Part shown: in pieces, positions 1 through 8,746 of the stretch
Layout: each line of letters begins with the position of its first letter
Numbering within the stretch: the first letter of the stretch is position 1
Assembly: GCF_030124325.1 (NCBI RefSeq)
Contig: NZ_JASKLR010000007.1
Location: forward strand, 124,001-188,000
DNA from: Sinorhizobium sp. 8-89
GTDB taxonomy: Bacteria; Pseudomonadota; Alphaproteobacteria; Rhizobiales; Rhizobiaceae
Length of the DNA stretch: 64,000 nucleotides
Direction: 5' to 3'
The notes under the pieces: generated by a model
The model's database searches: none
Told to the model about the DNA's origin: nothing
What the model saw: only the letters and a program-made list of their open reading frames with translations
Position numbers and translations under genes: made by a program

Positions 1-5
1 TTCAT
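1..5 (-). CDS. 5' end of a divergent gene leaving the window
   Basis: On the minus strand an ATG lies at 5-3, preceded at 16-11 by a purine-rich AAAGGA that could serve as ribosome binding site. Only five bases of the possible gene are inside the window, so nothing can be said of the product. A gene divergent from a LysR regulator is the usual arrangement and would be the natural target of the regulator starting at 194. The call rests only on the start codon, the RBS-like spacing and this context. Confidence 0.3.
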
Positions 6-193
6 GGGAGGTCCTTTCAGGCTTCGACGCCGGTTCCGGCCGAGAAGGGCCGCTTGCGGCTGGCGTCGAAAGAAGCGGATGGTCATCGGTGGTGTCGCGC
101 CCGCACCGGGGGCCGACACCACGGAGGATAGGACCGTCATCCGCGGCTGAAAATCTCTGTCAATTCTCACGGGTTGTTCTATCATTTCGATCA

Positions 194-1084
194 ATGAACC
201 GGACCCAGCTTTCTCAACTCGCCGTCCTTTCCGCCGTCGCCGCGCACGGCAGCTTCCGCGCCGCCGCGAAGGAACTCGGTGTCGCTCCATCCGCCGTTAG
301 CCATGCGGTCGCCAGCCTCGAGGCAAGTCTGGGCGTGCGATTGCTTTCGCGCACCACTCGCAGTGTCGCGCCGACAGAGGAGGGGCGTCGGCTCCTGGAG
401 CGGTTGCGCCCCGCGCTCGAAGAAATCGCTCACGCGCTGGAAGCCGCGGCGGAGGCGCGCGAGCGACCGGCGGGAAACCTGCGCATTACCGCGCCGCGCT
501 TTGCCGCCGACCTCATCCTTGCGCCCCGGCTGGGCGCGTTTCTGGAGCGCTACCCCGACATCGTGCTCGAAATCGCCAATGAAGACGGCTTCACCGATAT
601 TGTCGAAGAGGGTTATGACGCGGGCATCAGACTTGGCGAGAGCCTGGAGGCCGACATGATCGCCGTGAGGGTCGGTCCGGACCTCACAAGCGCCGTGGTG
701 GCGGCGCCATCCTATTTCGAACGCCAAGGAAGGCCTGCCCACCCCCGCGAACTTGCCGGGCACCGCTGCATTCGCCGTCGCTTTTCGAACGGCACGCTCT
801 ATCGTTGGGAATTCGAAAAGGGGGGCGAGGAGATAACCGTGTCGGTAGCCGGCCCCCTGATCCTCGGCGAGGATCGACCGATCATCAAGGCCGCGCTTGG
901 GGGCGCGGGGCTTGCCTATCTCTTCGAGTCGCGCGTGAGCGAGGATATCGCGGCGGGGCGATTGGAGCGCGTGCTCGAAGATTGGTGCGCGCCCTATGCC
1001 GGCCCCTACCTCTACTATCCAAGCCGTCGCCAGATGCGCCCGGCGCTGAGAGCCTTCATCGATTTCTTCCGGCATTTGGAGTAA
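194..1084 (+). CDS. LysR-family transcriptional regulator
   Basis: A 296-aa protein with the LysR layout: an N-terminal winged helix-turn-helix (about residues 1-60, including FRAAAKELGVAPSAVSHAV) and a C-terminal substrate-binding fold (about 90-290) that would sense a small effector. The open frame extends to 89, but the added 35 residues are not LysR-like; ATG 194 gives the canonical start MNRTQLSQL. It probably represses or activates the divergent gene that begins at the left edge, and often itself. The effector cannot be predicted from sequence. It is in the subgroup typical of rhizobial paralogues acting on SDR or oxidoreductase genes. Confidence 0.9.
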   Translation: MNRTQLSQLAVLSAVAAHGSFRAAAKELGVAPSAVSHAVASLEASLGVRLLSRTTRSVAPTEEGRRLLERLRPALEEIAHALEAAAEARERPAGNLRITAPRFAADLILAPRLGAFLERYPDIVLEIANEDGFTDIVEEGYDAGIRLGESLEADMIAVRVGPDLTSAVVAAPSYFERQGRPAHPRELAGHRCIRRRFSNGTLYRWEFEKGGEEITVSVAGPLILGEDRPIIKAALGGAGLAYLFESRVSEDIAAGRLERVLEDWCAPYAGPYLYYPSRRQMRPALRAFIDFFRHLE

Positions 1085-1119
1085 GGCGGCCGGCGGAGAG
1101 AGACCGGCCGCCGCTCAAG

Positions 1120-1160
1120 CAATTCCAGGAACGCCTGCAACGGCGTTCCGCCGGGAATTG
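1120..1160. terminator. Nested inverted repeat between convergent genes
   Basis: Two nested stems lie between the convergent LysR and YciE-like genes: CAATTCC (1120-1126) pairs with GGAATTG (1154-1160), and GGAACGCC (1128-1135) pairs with GGCGTTCC (1142-1149). A separate GC-rich stem (GGCGGCCGG 1085-1093 with CCGGCCGCC 1104-1112) directly follows the LysR stop. There is no strong T tract, so a bidirectional terminator is inferred from position and structure only. Confidence 0.4.
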
Positions 1161-1180
1161 CGCAGTGGCGAAGAGTTAGA

Positions 1181-1672
1181 TCACGCGGCTTTCTTGTTCG
1201 CTTGCGCCATGGCTAGTTTCGTCAGGTCCTCGTCGGTGACGATCTCTTCCTTAAGCGTAGCGTCGAGAAGCGAAACCGCATCCTTCAACCCGATGGTCTT
1301 GGCCCAGGTCTTCAGGGTGCCGTAGCGCGATATCTCGTAATGCTCGACAGCCTGGGCGGCGGAGATGAGGCCGGCGTCAAGCGCGGGAGTGCCCTTGAAC
1401 TCGTCCATGATCTCTTCGCCTTCGGCAATGATGCCCTCGATCGCCTCGCAGGTTTTGCCCTGTGCGCGTTTGCCGATCATGTCGAAGACCTGCTGCAGCC
1501 GCTCAACATGGGTTTCCGTCTGTTCCTTGTGCTTCTCGAAAGCGGCCTTGAGTTCCGGTGCCTGTGCGCCGCGTGCCATCTTTGGAAGCGCCTTGAGGAT
1601 CTTCCGCTCGGCGTAATAGATGTCTTTCAGGGTATCATGGAAGAGATCGTTCAGTGTCTTTTCCTTGGCCAT
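1181..1672 (-). CDS. YciE/YciF-like ferritin-fold protein (DUF892)
   Basis: A 163-aa, all-helical protein of the DUF892/YciE family, a ferritin-like four-helix bundle associated with general stress. The N-terminus KTLNDLFHDTLKDIYYAERK is diagnostic. Glu and His residues recur at ferritin-like positions (YAERKI, EKHKEQTETH, AVEHYE, LKEEI), consistent with a di-iron site and possible ferroxidase activity, though this is not proven for the family. It is full length with a Lys-rich tail (NKKAA). A GGAAC-N17-GTTT arrangement on the minus strand (1741-1716) about 45 bp upstream resembles the RpoE2/EcfG general-stress promoter of rhizobia. Confidence 0.88.
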   Translation of the reverse strand: MAKEKTLNDLFHDTLKDIYYAERKILKALPKMARGAQAPELKAAFEKHKEQTETHVERLQQVFDMIGKRAQGKTCEAIEGIIAEGEEIMDEFKGTPALDAGLISAAQAVEHYEISRYGTLKTWAKTIGLKDAVSLLDATLKEEIVTDEDLTKLAMAQANKKAA

Positions 1673-1715
1673 ATTTCGGCATCCTTTCCGGTGGTGGTTT
1701 TTGATAGCGCCAACG

Positions 1716-1741
1716 AAACACTGTCGAACCGCGTTTGTTCC
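1716..1741 (-). promoter_or_regulatory. Candidate RpoE2 (EcfG) general stress promoter
   Basis: Reading the minus strand, GGAAC (1741-1737) is followed after 17 nt by GTTT (1719-1716). The consensus of the rhizobial extracytoplasmic sigma factor RpoE2 is GGAAC-N16/17-CGTT. The -10 element lacks the leading C. It points into the YciE-like gene, a family commonly stress-induced. This is a pattern match, not a demonstrated promoter. Confidence 0.35.
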
Positions 1742-1878
1742 GGGCAGGCAGACTTACCGCCTAGATGTGTTCCTCACGTCGAATATTCGGGGAGACCGGC
1801 TTTCTCACAGTCTCGGGAATCGGGTGGCCGCCTGGCGCCGGATCTGGGATTCCTTTGCCGCTAACGAGAAAGGAATCC

Positions 1879-2652
1879 ATGATGCCAAGACTTGAAGGAA
1901 AGATCGCGATCATAACCGGGGCGAGTTCCGGTATCGGCCGCGCCGCCGCCGTGCTTTTTGCCCGTGCGGGCGCACAGCTTGTCGTTAACGCGCGGCGCGA
2001 GCATGAACTTACGCTGCTCGCTCAGCAAATTGCCGACGAGGGCGGGGAGGCCGCGATCCTCGCCGGCGATGTCCGTGACGAAGCCCTGAACAAGGCGCTT
2101 GTCGATCTGGCGATCCGCCGCTTCGGCGGCTTGGATGTCGCATTCAACAATGCCGGGGCGCTGTGTGCGATGGGCGAACTCCCGTCGCTCTCTGTCGAGG
2201 ACTGGCGAGAGACGCTCGACACGAATCTGACGAGTGCTTTCCTTGCAGCCAAGCACCAGCTACCGGCGATGATTGCCCGTGGCGGCGGCTCGCTCGTGTT
2301 CACGTCGAGCTTCGTTGGACACACGGCAGGTTTTCCCGGCATCGCCGCCTATGCGGCGAGCAAGGCCGGTCTTGTCGGCCTGACGCAGTCGTTGGCGGTC
2401 GAATTCGGAGCGCGAGGGGTTCGCGTCAACGCGCTGCTGCCGGGCGGGACCGATACGCCGTCCAACCATGCGAACCTGCCGGGGGCTGCGCCGGAAACGC
2501 GAGGCTTCATCGAGGGCTTGCACGCGCTGAAACGGATGGGCCGGCCGGAGGAGATCGCCGAAGCTGCGCTCTATCTGGCGTCCGACGCTGCGAGTTTCGT
2601 CACCGGCGCGGCGCTGCTCGTCGACGGCGGCGTCTCGATCAACCGGACCTGA
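1879..2652 (+). CDS. SDR-family NAD(P)-dependent oxidoreductase
   Basis: A 257-aa classical short-chain dehydrogenase/reductase. The glycine-rich cofactor motif TGASSGIG is at residues 13-20, NNAG at 90-93, and the catalytic residues are Ser143/144, Tyr158 and Lys162 (YAASK). The C-terminal AAFVTGAALLVDGG-like strand is typical of the family. The start is set at ATG 1879 because AGAAAGGA precedes it; the upstream in-frame extension to 1765 is not SDR-like. The substrate is unknown: such proteins reduce or oxidise sugars, acyl-ACPs or aliphatic alcohols. It is followed after 60 bp by the 205-aa gene on the same strand. Confidence 0.9.
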   Translation: MMPRLEGKIAIITGASSGIGRAAAVLFARAGAQLVVNARREHELTLLAQQIADEGGEAAILAGDVRDEALNKALVDLAIRRFGGLDVAFNNAGALCAMGELPSLSVEDWRETLDTNLTSAFLAAKHQLPAMIARGGGSLVFTSSFVGHTAGFPGIAAYAASKAGLVGLTQSLAVEFGARGVRVNALLPGGTDTPSNHANLPGAAPETRGFIEGLHALKRMGRPEEIAEAALYLASDAASFVTGAALLVDGGVSINRT

Positions 2653-2712
2653 TCTTGCAATCATGCCGCGCATGGGCACAGTGCCGTCTCGCGATGAAAG
2701 GAGGAGTCGAGC

Positions 2713-3330
2713 ATGAGGAAACCCGGATCGATGAAATCGCTCGAAGATCTCGGCCGTGTCAGGCTCTCGCAAAACTTCTTCCTGCGGGATTTCCTGCATT
2801 CGGAGATTGCCGATTTCTATCACATTCCGAACATCCCGGACGATCCGGATCTTGCCATCGAGGCCGGGAGGAAGCTCTGCGAGGAACTGCTTGAGCCGCT
2901 GCAGGCGATCTTCGGTCGCCTGCACATTCGTTCGGCCTATCGAAACCGGGCGGTCAACGCCTTCGGTAACACCAACAAGCTCAACTGCTCGACAAACGCG
3001 GCCACGGCGGCCGACCACATATGGGACATGCGTGATGCCGACGGATGCATGGGCGCCACCGCTTGCATCGTCATTCCGTGGATTTGGGATCGGGAGCGTC
3101 ATGAGGGCGGCTGGCAGAGCCTTGCCTGGTGGATCCACGACCACTTGCCTTATGCGTCGCTCGGCTTCTTTCCAAAACTCTGGGCCTTCAACATCCAGTG
3201 GCACGAAAGGCCGCGCCGCACGATTAGAAGCTATGCCGAGCCGCGCGGGCTGTTGACGAAGCCGGGCATGGCCAACCACGAGGGCAGCCATGCGCATCTC
3301 TATCCCGGGTTTCCGCCGCCGCACCGGTGA
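2713..3330 (+). CDS. Conserved protein, possibly M15-peptidase-like fold
   Basis: A 205-aa soluble protein with no signal peptide or membrane segment. A very strong ribosome binding site (AAAGGAGGA) precedes ATG 2713. The segment RLSQNFFLRDFLHSE followed by a conserved RSAYRNRAVN stretch and a late W-H pair (about residue 176) resembles M15-type DD-peptidase-like domains. The usual zinc motif SxHxxGxAxD is replaced by STNAATAADH, so an active zinc peptidase is doubtful. The protein is rich in Trp and His. Its role is unknown; the M15 link is a weak inference from motif spacing. Confidence 0.7.
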   Translation: MRKPGSMKSLEDLGRVRLSQNFFLRDFLHSEIADFYHIPNIPDDPDLAIEAGRKLCEELLEPLQAIFGRLHIRSAYRNRAVNAFGNTNKLNCSTNAATAADHIWDMRDADGCMGATACIVIPWIWDRERHEGGWQSLAWWIHDHLPYASLGFFPKLWAFNIQWHERPRRTIRSYAEPRGLLTKPGMANHEGSHAHLYPGFPPPHR

Positions 3331-3434
3331 CGTCGTAATCCGCTCGCCTCACCCTTCGCCTTGTGGGAGGGTTGGGAGGGCGCCTTCTCGTTCGCCGCTC
3401 CCACGATCCCGACCGCCATGTGTCGTCCGCTTCG

Positions 3435-4385
3435 CTAAGCGCTCACGTCGTTCAGTTTGCCGATCGCCTCCTCGGAAAGCTTGAGTTCTGCCGACTTTAC
3501 GAGGCTTGCCAGTTGATCGAGATTGGTTGCGCTGGCGATCGGCGCGGTCACGCCTTCGCGTTCGATGATCCAGGCAAGGGCGATTTCCGCCTGTTTCGCT
3601 CCGGTATCCTCCGCGATTTCGTCCAGAACGCCGAGGATGCGCATGCCGCGCCCGTCGAGATATTTTTCAACACCACCGCCGCGGGCCGAGCCTTCGAGAT
3701 CCTTGTGCGAGCGGTATTTTCCGGAAAGGAATCCCCTCGCCAGGCTGAAATAGGTGATGACGCCGATTTCCTCCGCGATTGAGAGATCGCGTAACGGGCC
3801 GTCATAAGTGGCCCGGTCATAGAGGTTGTATTCCGGCTGGAGCACGTCGTAGCGCGGCAGTCCCTTCGCCGCCGAGACGTCGAGAGCATCGCGCAATTGC
3901 GTGGCGTCGAGGTTCGATGCGCCGATGGCGCGGACCTTGCCCTCGGCGAGAAGCGTGTCATAGGCGGCAAGCGTTTCCTCGTACGGCGTCTCCGGATCCG
4001 GCCAATGCGAGAGGTAGAGATCGATATGGTCGGTCTGCAGGCGACGGAGTGAATCCTCGACCGCCTGCATGATCCAGCGCCGCGAAAGGCCTTTCCGGTC
4101 CGGCCCCAGTTCGGACCCGACCTTGGTGACGATGACGGCATCGTCGCGCGCATATGCTGACTGCTTCAGCCATTTGCCGATGATCGTTTCGGATTCTCCG
4201 CCCTTGTTTCCGGGCGCCCATGACGAATAGACATCCGCCGTGTCGACGGCGTTGAAGCCGGCTTCGAAGAAGGCATCGAGCAAGGCGAAGGATGTCTTCT
4301 CATCCGCTGTCCAGCCGAAGACGTTGCCGCCGAAAACAAGCGGCGCAATCGAAAGGCCGGTGCGGCCAAGTCTGCGCTTTTCCAT
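3435..4385 (-). CDS. Aldo/keto reductase
   Basis: A 316-aa (beta/alpha)8 barrel NADPH-dependent oxidoreductase of the YghZ/Tas-like aldo/keto reductase group. The catalytic tetrad is readable: Asp48, Tyr53 (DTADVY), Lys88 (VTKVG) and His127 (LSHWPD). ATG 4385 is preferred over the in-frame ATG 4400, because TGGAGCG lies seven bases upstream of it. It converges on the 205-aa gene and is divergent from the Gfo/Idh/MocA gene. A role in aldehyde or sugar reduction is likely, but the substrate cannot be assigned. Confidence 0.92.
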   Translation of the reverse strand: MEKRRLGRTGLSIAPLVFGGNVFGWTADEKTSFALLDAFFEAGFNAVDTADVYSSWAPGNKGGESETIIGKWLKQSAYARDDAVIVTKVGSELGPDRKGLSRRWIMQAVEDSLRRLQTDHIDLYLSHWPDPETPYEETLAAYDTLLAEGKVRAIGASNLDATQLRDALDVSAAKGLPRYDVLQPEYNLYDRATYDGPLRDLSIAEEIGVITYFSLARGFLSGKYRSHKDLEGSARGGGVEKYLDGRGMRILGVLDEIAEDTGAKQAEIALAWIIEREGVTAPIASATNLDQLASLVKSAELKLSEEAIGKLNDVSA

Positions 4386-4623
4386 GGTTTCGCTCCACAT
4401 GGTTGGATGAAAACAAGTTTGCGATCGGGAGAATTGCGGGCTGAAAGATAAGTCACCACGGCGCAGAATGACACCTGCCAGAGCACGATGATTTTGGGTC
4501 GGGGCCGACGAAAATGATAAACGTGATCGATTTTAATCGGTTAGTGCGGGAATGCAGGCGGAAACCGCGCGCACTTCTCCGCATCCCGCGTCGGGCGGCT
4601 TTTCTGCGCATCGCATAGTTGCT

Positions 4624-4635
4624 AGGTACGTACCT
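4624..4635. promoter_or_regulatory. 12-bp perfect palindrome upstream of dehydrogenase
   Basis: AGGTACGTACCT is a perfect palindrome 38 bp before the start of the Gfo/Idh/MocA gene, within the 288-bp divergent intergenic region. A second short dyad (CGATTTTAATCG) lies further upstream near 4530. Either could be an operator; no regulator gene is adjacent. Confidence 0.25.
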
Positions 4636-4673
4636 CGGGGCTAGTGTCGGCGCAGCCAAGAAGGAGTCTATCC

Positions 4674-5660
4674 ATGCTGCGTTTCGGAATTCTGTCGACG
4701 GCCAAGATCGGCCGTGAACTTGTCGTGCCTGCCATTCAGGACGCGGAAAACTGTGTCGTCGCGGCAATCGCCAGCCGCGATCTCGCCAAGGCCAGGGCGA
4801 TGGCCGACCGTTTCTCTGTACCGCATGCGTTCGGATCCTACGAGGAAATGCTGGCATCCGATATGATCGACGCCGTCTACATTCCGCTGCCGACTTCGCA
4901 GCACGTGGAATGGAGCATCAAGGCCGCCGATGCCGGCAAGCACGTGCTCTGCGAAAAGCCGATCGCGCTCAAGGCGGAGGAGATCGACACGTTGATCGCG
5001 GCGCGCGACCGCAACAAGGTGCTGGTTTCGGAAGCTTTCATGGTGACCTACAGCCCGGTGTGGCGGAAGGTGCGCTCGCTCCTTGCCGAGGGGGCGATCG
5101 GCAAGCTCCGGCATGTCCAGGGGGCGTTCACCTATTACAATCGCGATCCCGGCAACATGCGCAACGTCCCGGAACTCGGCGGCGGCGGCCTGCCGGATAT
5201 CGGCGTCTATCCGACGATCACGACCCGTTTCGTCACCGGCAAGGAACCGCTTCGCGTTCAGGCCAATACCGACCGTGATCCCGAATTCGGCACCGACATC
5301 TACTCGAGCGTGCGCGCCGACTTCGGCGATTTCGAACTGAGCTTCTACATCTCGACCCAGCTTGCCGCCCGCCAAGTCATGGTCTTCCATGGCGACAACG
5401 GCTACATCGAGGTGAAATCGCCCTTCAATGCGGACCGGTACGGCCGCGAGGAAGTGGAACTGACCAACCAGAACCACGCTCAGTCGCAACTCTTCCGTTT
5501 CCAGGATGCGCGCCAATACAAGCTAGAGGCCGAGGCCTTCGCGCGCGCGGCACTCGGTCAGCCTGAGGAAGTGGTGACACTTGAGAACTCGCGCCTCAAC
5601 CAGAGGTTCATCGACGCCATCTACCGGGCGAGCGAAAAAGATGGCTGGGACACGGTCTAA
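4674..5660 (+). CDS. Gfo/Idh/MocA-family oxidoreductase
   Basis: A 328-aa NAD(P)-dependent dehydrogenase. The N-terminal Rossmann fold opens with [10 protein letters not shown], and the family signature EKP is at residues 94-96 (VLCEKPIAL); the Lys of this motif contributes to catalysis in the family. The C-terminal alpha/beta domain (about 130-320) would bind a sugar or polyol. Start at ATG 4674 is supported by AAGGAG at 4660-4665; the upstream in-frame start at 4644 has no such site. Likely roles are sugar, inositol or dihydrodiol dehydrogenation. The gene ends before a hairpin at 5685-5707. Confidence 0.92.
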   Translation: MLRFGILSTAKIGRELVVPAIQDAENCVVAAIASRDLAKARAMADRFSVPHAFGSYEEMLASDMIDAVYIPLPTSQHVEWSIKAADAGKHVLCEKPIALKAEEIDTLIAARDRNKVLVSEAFMVTYSPVWRKVRSLLAEGAIGKLRHVQGAFTYYNRDPGNMRNVPELGGGGLPDIGVYPTITTRFVTGKEPLRVQANTDRDPEFGTDIYSSVRADFGDFELSFYISTQLAARQVMVFHGDNGYIEVKSPFNADRYGREEVELTNQNHAQSQLFRFQDARQYKLEAEAFARAALGQPEEVVTLENSRLNQRFIDAIYRASEKDGWDTV

Positions 5661-5684
5661 AACCAAAACATTAGCCGGCGAATG

Positions 5685-5707
5685 ATGGCCCGCCTCGAGC
5701 GGGCCAT
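5685..5707 (+). terminator. Hairpin after Gfo/Idh/MocA gene
   Basis: ATGGCCCGC (5685-5693) pairs perfectly with GCGGGCCAT (5699-5707) across a five-base loop, 25 bp after the stop codon at 5660. Only a short T run follows, so it is a plausible but weak intrinsic terminator. Confidence 0.5.
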
Positions 5708-5839
5708 TTGCTGGAAGCGTCCTTTGCGTGTCTGAAACGATGCGCGGCACTGTAGGTGATCATCAAACCGATTACCTCCGAAGTAATGGATTTTGCGCTT
5801 CGGTCAGGCCAATCTGCCGGCGCAACGGAGAAAGACTTC

Positions 5840-6619
5840 ATGGAATTCGGCCGTCACCTGAAGGAATGGCGCGGGCATCGCCGCATGAGCCAGCTTGATC
5901 TCGCCGTCGCCGCGGGAATTTCGGCGCGCCACCTTTCGTTCCTGGAAACTGGCCGCTCGAAACCCTCCGAGGGGATGATCCTGCGGCTGGCGTCGGTGCT
6001 CGATATCCCGGCTCGGGACCAGGGCATGCTCTTTACTGCGGCCGGTTACCGGCCGCGGGTGGCGACGCGCCCTGCCACCGCGCTTGACGCGATGCCTGCC
6101 GCCGTCGCAAGCGCGATCCGTCTGATGCTCGATCGCCATGCTCCCTATCCCGGCCTTGTCTTTGACCATGAATATACTGTCCTGCTTAGCAGTCCGGCCT
6201 TTGCCGCGCTCGCGCAGGCCGCAGAGATTCCCGTCGACCCCGGCCAGAACTTCCTCGACGCCTTCCTCGGATCGGAGAGCATCCGCGCGCTCGTCATCAA
6301 TTGGGAGGCGGCCGCCGCGGATTTGGTGCAGAGGGTGCGCATGGAGGCATGGCTGCAGGGGCCGCGAAGCCCCTTGCAAAGACGGCTGGAGCGGCTTCTG
6401 GCCGATCCGGCGGTCGCCCGGGCAATCGAGAACTATCCGGAGACCGACCGGCTGCCGGTGCTGCCGATCGAACTGCGGCTCGGCGCGACCGAATTGCGCT
6501 TCATCACGACGCTTTCAACCTTCGGCTCGACCCAGGACGCGCTCGTGGAGGGTGTCCTGATCGAATCCTTCTTTCCGGCCGACGACTCAACGCGACGATT
6601 CTTCGAGCAGCAGGGTTGA
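5840..6619 (+). CDS. MmyB-type XRE-family transcriptional regulator
   Basis: An N-terminal Cro/C1-type helix-turn-helix (MEFGRHLKEWRGHRRMSQ onward, with ISARHLSFLETGRSKPS as recognition region) is followed by a MmyB-like ligand-binding domain of about 170 residues (DRHAPYPGLVFDHEYTVL, then ADLVQRVRMEA). This pair is typical of regulators next to SDR or oxidoreductase genes in actinobacteria and rhizobia. The frame is open from 5756; ATG 5840 is chosen because family members start just before the HTH and ACGGAGA lies upstream, giving 259 aa. ATG 5786 is an alternative. Target genes are not identified; the flanking oxidoreductase is a candidate. Confidence 0.85.
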   Translation: MEFGRHLKEWRGHRRMSQLDLAVAAGISARHLSFLETGRSKPSEGMILRLASVLDIPARDQGMLFTAAGYRPRVATRPATALDAMPAAVASAIRLMLDRHAPYPGLVFDHEYTVLLSSPAFAALAQAAEIPVDPGQNFLDAFLGSESIRALVINWEAAAADLVQRVRMEAWLQGPRSPLQRRLERLLADPAVARAIENYPETDRLPVLPIELRLGATELRFITTLSTFGSTQDALVEGVLIESFFPADDSTRRFFEQQG

Positions 6620-6658
6620 TGATCGGCGAAGCCGCTGGACTTCGTGGGCGCGCATGAG

Positions 6659-7024
6659 TCAGGAGTTTATGACGATCATGCCGCCGATGATGAGCGCGGC
6701 GCCGGCGACATACCGAATGGTAAGGGCCTCACCGAGAAAAAAGGCGGCAAACAGCGGTACGAAGCAGAATGTCAGCGCCATGAAGGAATAGGCAAGCGTC
6801 AGCGGCACGGATCTCAAGGTGAAGATCCAGATGATCGTACCGAGGCCATAGAGGGCCAGCGCCGTGAGCAGCGTCGGATTTGCGAGAAGCGCCGCTAGTC
6901 CTCGGAGATCGAAGTCGTCCGTTCTGGCGCTGGTCAGCTTGAACAGGATCTGCCCGGTCGAGATCAGGATCGGCGTAAAGATCAGCCCGAACCAGACGGC
7001 CGGCGCGAGATTGAAAGCGGTCAT
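6659..7024 (-). CDS. Four-helix SMR/EamA-like membrane protein (flippase-like)
   Basis: A 121-aa hydrophobic protein with four predicted membrane helices (about residues 7-25, 38-62, 68-88, 97-119), the size of SMR drug exporters and of the ArnE/ArnF undecaprenyl-linked sugar flippases. Start ATG 7024 lies 10 bp after the methyltransferase stop; the longer frame to 7192 only overlaps that gene. It is the last gene of the GT2 - methyltransferase - SMR run. In that context a role in flipping a lipid-linked sugar, rather than drug export, is inferred. The conserved Glu of EmrE-type exporters is not evident in helix 1. Confidence 0.8.
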   Translation of the reverse strand: MTAFNLAPAVWFGLIFTPILISTGQILFKLTSARTDDFDLRGLAALLANPTLLTALALYGLGTIIWIFTLRSVPLTLAYSFMALTFCFVPLFAAFFLGEALTIRYVAGAALIIGGMIVINS

Positions 7025-7034
7025 TCCCGCAGCC

Positions 7035-7736
7035 TCACGCCTTGTCTTCGCGATAGAAAATATCGCGTCCGATGTCGACGCACTCATGTCGCTCGGGCAC
7101 CGGATGCATCGCCCTGAGGAAAGAATGCGTATAGGGGAAGAAGTTGAAATGCGGGTTGAAAGTGTAGCGGTATTCCCGCTCGCGCGGCACAACGATGATC
7201 ACCCGCTGCCGTGCGATACGCCGGAGCTCCGATATCGCCCGGCGATAGTCGAGGATATGCTCGATCACGTGGGTGCAGACGACCGTATCGAACTCTCCAT
7301 CTGAAAACGGCAGTTCCTCGATCTTGGCGGCAAAATATTCGACGTCGTCGATGGCCGAGGCATCGTCGATGGCGAAATCAACGCCGGAAAGCCGCTCGAG
7401 TGTCGGATTGGCGCTTCTGATCCGCTTGAGAAGGGCGCCGGTTCCGCAGCCGACGTCGCAGACGCTGGTACCGCGGATCTCGGCCGTGATCTTGCGGATG
7501 CAGGCCCCGGAGTTGTCGGTCCCTTCATGCACGCGCGGATGCTGCCGGTAGAGCTGTTCGTACTCCGCAGCCGAGAGAAACGGCGCCCGTTCGCGAAAGC
7601 GCGCGAGATGGGCGATATGGTCGCCCCAGGCAAGACTCGCCATCCCTCTGAAGAGGCGAGAATCGCGCAGGATGGGGGGAATGACGTCTTCGATGACGAA
7701 GCGTATGCGGTTTGTCGTCTCCCGATTCATCGACAA
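7035..7736 (-). CDS. Class I SAM-dependent methyltransferase
   Basis: A 233-aa methyltransferase. The SAM-binding motif I VCDVGCGTGA is at about residues 92-101, with an acidic residue after the next strand (SGVDF) and a motif IV-like DTVVCTHVIEHI. The N-terminal 80 residues probably shape the acceptor site. It sits 11 bp downstream of the GT2 gene and 10 bp upstream of the SMR-like gene, so an operon is nearly certain. By context it may methylate a sugar, a lipid-linked intermediate or a lipid head group; the sequence alone does not decide. Confidence 0.88.
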   Translation of the reverse strand: MSMNRETTNRIRFVIEDVIPPILRDSRLFRGMASLAWGDHIAHLARFRERAPFLSAAEYEQLYRQHPRVHEGTDNSGACIRKITAEIRGTSVCDVGCGTGALLKRIRSANPTLERLSGVDFAIDDASAIDDVEYFAAKIEELPFSDGEFDTVVCTHVIEHILDYRRAISELRRIARQRVIIVVPREREYRYTFNPHFNFFPYTHSFLRAMHPVPERHECVDIGRDIFYREDKA

Positions 7737-7747
7737 TGTCCCTAATA

Positions 7748-8746
7748 TCAGGCGACAGCTTTCCTGCCCCGCCGCTTCGGCAGCGCGACAGGTGAAGCCT
7801 GCGATTTTTTCCCGCCGTGCGGCTTTTGCCGGGCGATCGTCATGTAGTGGATCCGCAGCTGCTCCGTTCGAGCGCGCGAGACCGAATCGAGAATGAGGCC
7901 GGCAGTAAGCATCATGATCGCCACCAGTATCAGGGCCATCGAAAAGACCCAGGTCGGCAGACGCGGCACGAGGCCAGTTTCGAAATATTCAATGAGCACC
8001 GGCATCATGAAGATGAGGCTTGCTGTCAGGAACGCCGCGCTGATCAGGCCGAAAAACGCGAAGGGCCGCGTCTCCTTCATCAGCATCGCAATCATCCAGA
8101 GGATCTTGGCGCCATCCTTGAACGTCGAAAGCTTCGAATGCGAGCCCTCGGGCCGCCGGCCGTAGTCGAGTTCGAGTTCGTTGACGGGCAGCTTCAGCCG
8201 CGATGCGTGCACGGACATTTCCGTTTCGATCTCGAACCCGTTGGAGACGGCCGGAAAACTCTTCACGAAACGGCGCGAAAACACGCGGTAGCCGGAGAAT
8301 ATATCGCTGAAATCGGTGCCGAAGATCGAACGGTAGAGGCGATTGAAGATACGGTTGCCGAAGGCGTGGCCCTGGCGTCCTGCTTCCACGCGGATATGCC
8401 TGCGGGTTCCGACAACCATGTCCGCCTGCTCCGTCAGGAGCGTGCGAATGAGGTCTTCGGCATCGGCGGGCGAATAGGTGCCGTCGCCATCGGCCATGAC
8501 GTAGATGTCGGCGTCGATGTCGGCGAACATGCGCCGGACGACATGGCCCTTGCCCTGCCGGCGCTCGCGCACGACCGTAGCTCCGGCCAGCATCGCCTGC
8601 AGGGCCGTGCCGTCGATGGAATTGTTGTCATAGACATAGATGTGCGCGGAGGGCAGCGCCGTCTTGAAGCCATGCACGACGTGACCGATCGTCGATGCCT
8701 CATTGTAGCAAGGCAGGAGGACGGCGATGTCTAGCTGGTCGGACAT
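7748..8746 (-). CDS. GT2 glycosyltransferase with C-terminal membrane anchor
   Basis: A 332-aa family 2 glycosyltransferase of the DPM1/ArnC type. The nucleotide-sugar fold starts at LDIAVLLPCYNEAS, with the metal-binding DGD at residues 86-88 and a conserved region around residues 150-180 (FSDIFSGYRVFSRR). Two hydrophobic segments follow near residues 235-290, and a Lys/Arg-rich tail ends the protein. Such enzymes transfer a sugar from UDP or GDP to undecaprenyl phosphate, which a GT-C enzyme then uses. Start ATG 8746 opens directly into the fold; the longer frame to 9055 has no GT-like sequence. First gene of the operon. Confidence 0.9.
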   Translation of the reverse strand: MSDQLDIAVLLPCYNEASTIGHVVHGFKTALPSAHIYVYDNNSIDGTALQAMLAGATVVRERRQGKGHVVRRMFADIDADIYVMADGDGTYSPADAEDLIRTLLTEQADMVVGTRRHIRVEAGRQGHAFGNRIFNRLYRSIFGTDFSDIFSGYRVFSRRFVKSFPAVSNGFEIETEMSVHASRLKLPVNELELDYGRRPEGSHSKLSTFKDGAKILWMIAMLMKETRPFAFFGLISAAFLTASLIFMMPVLIEYFETGLVPRLPTWVFSMALILVAIMMLTAGLILDSVSRARTEQLRIHYMTIARQKPHGGKKSQASPVALPKRRGRKAVA

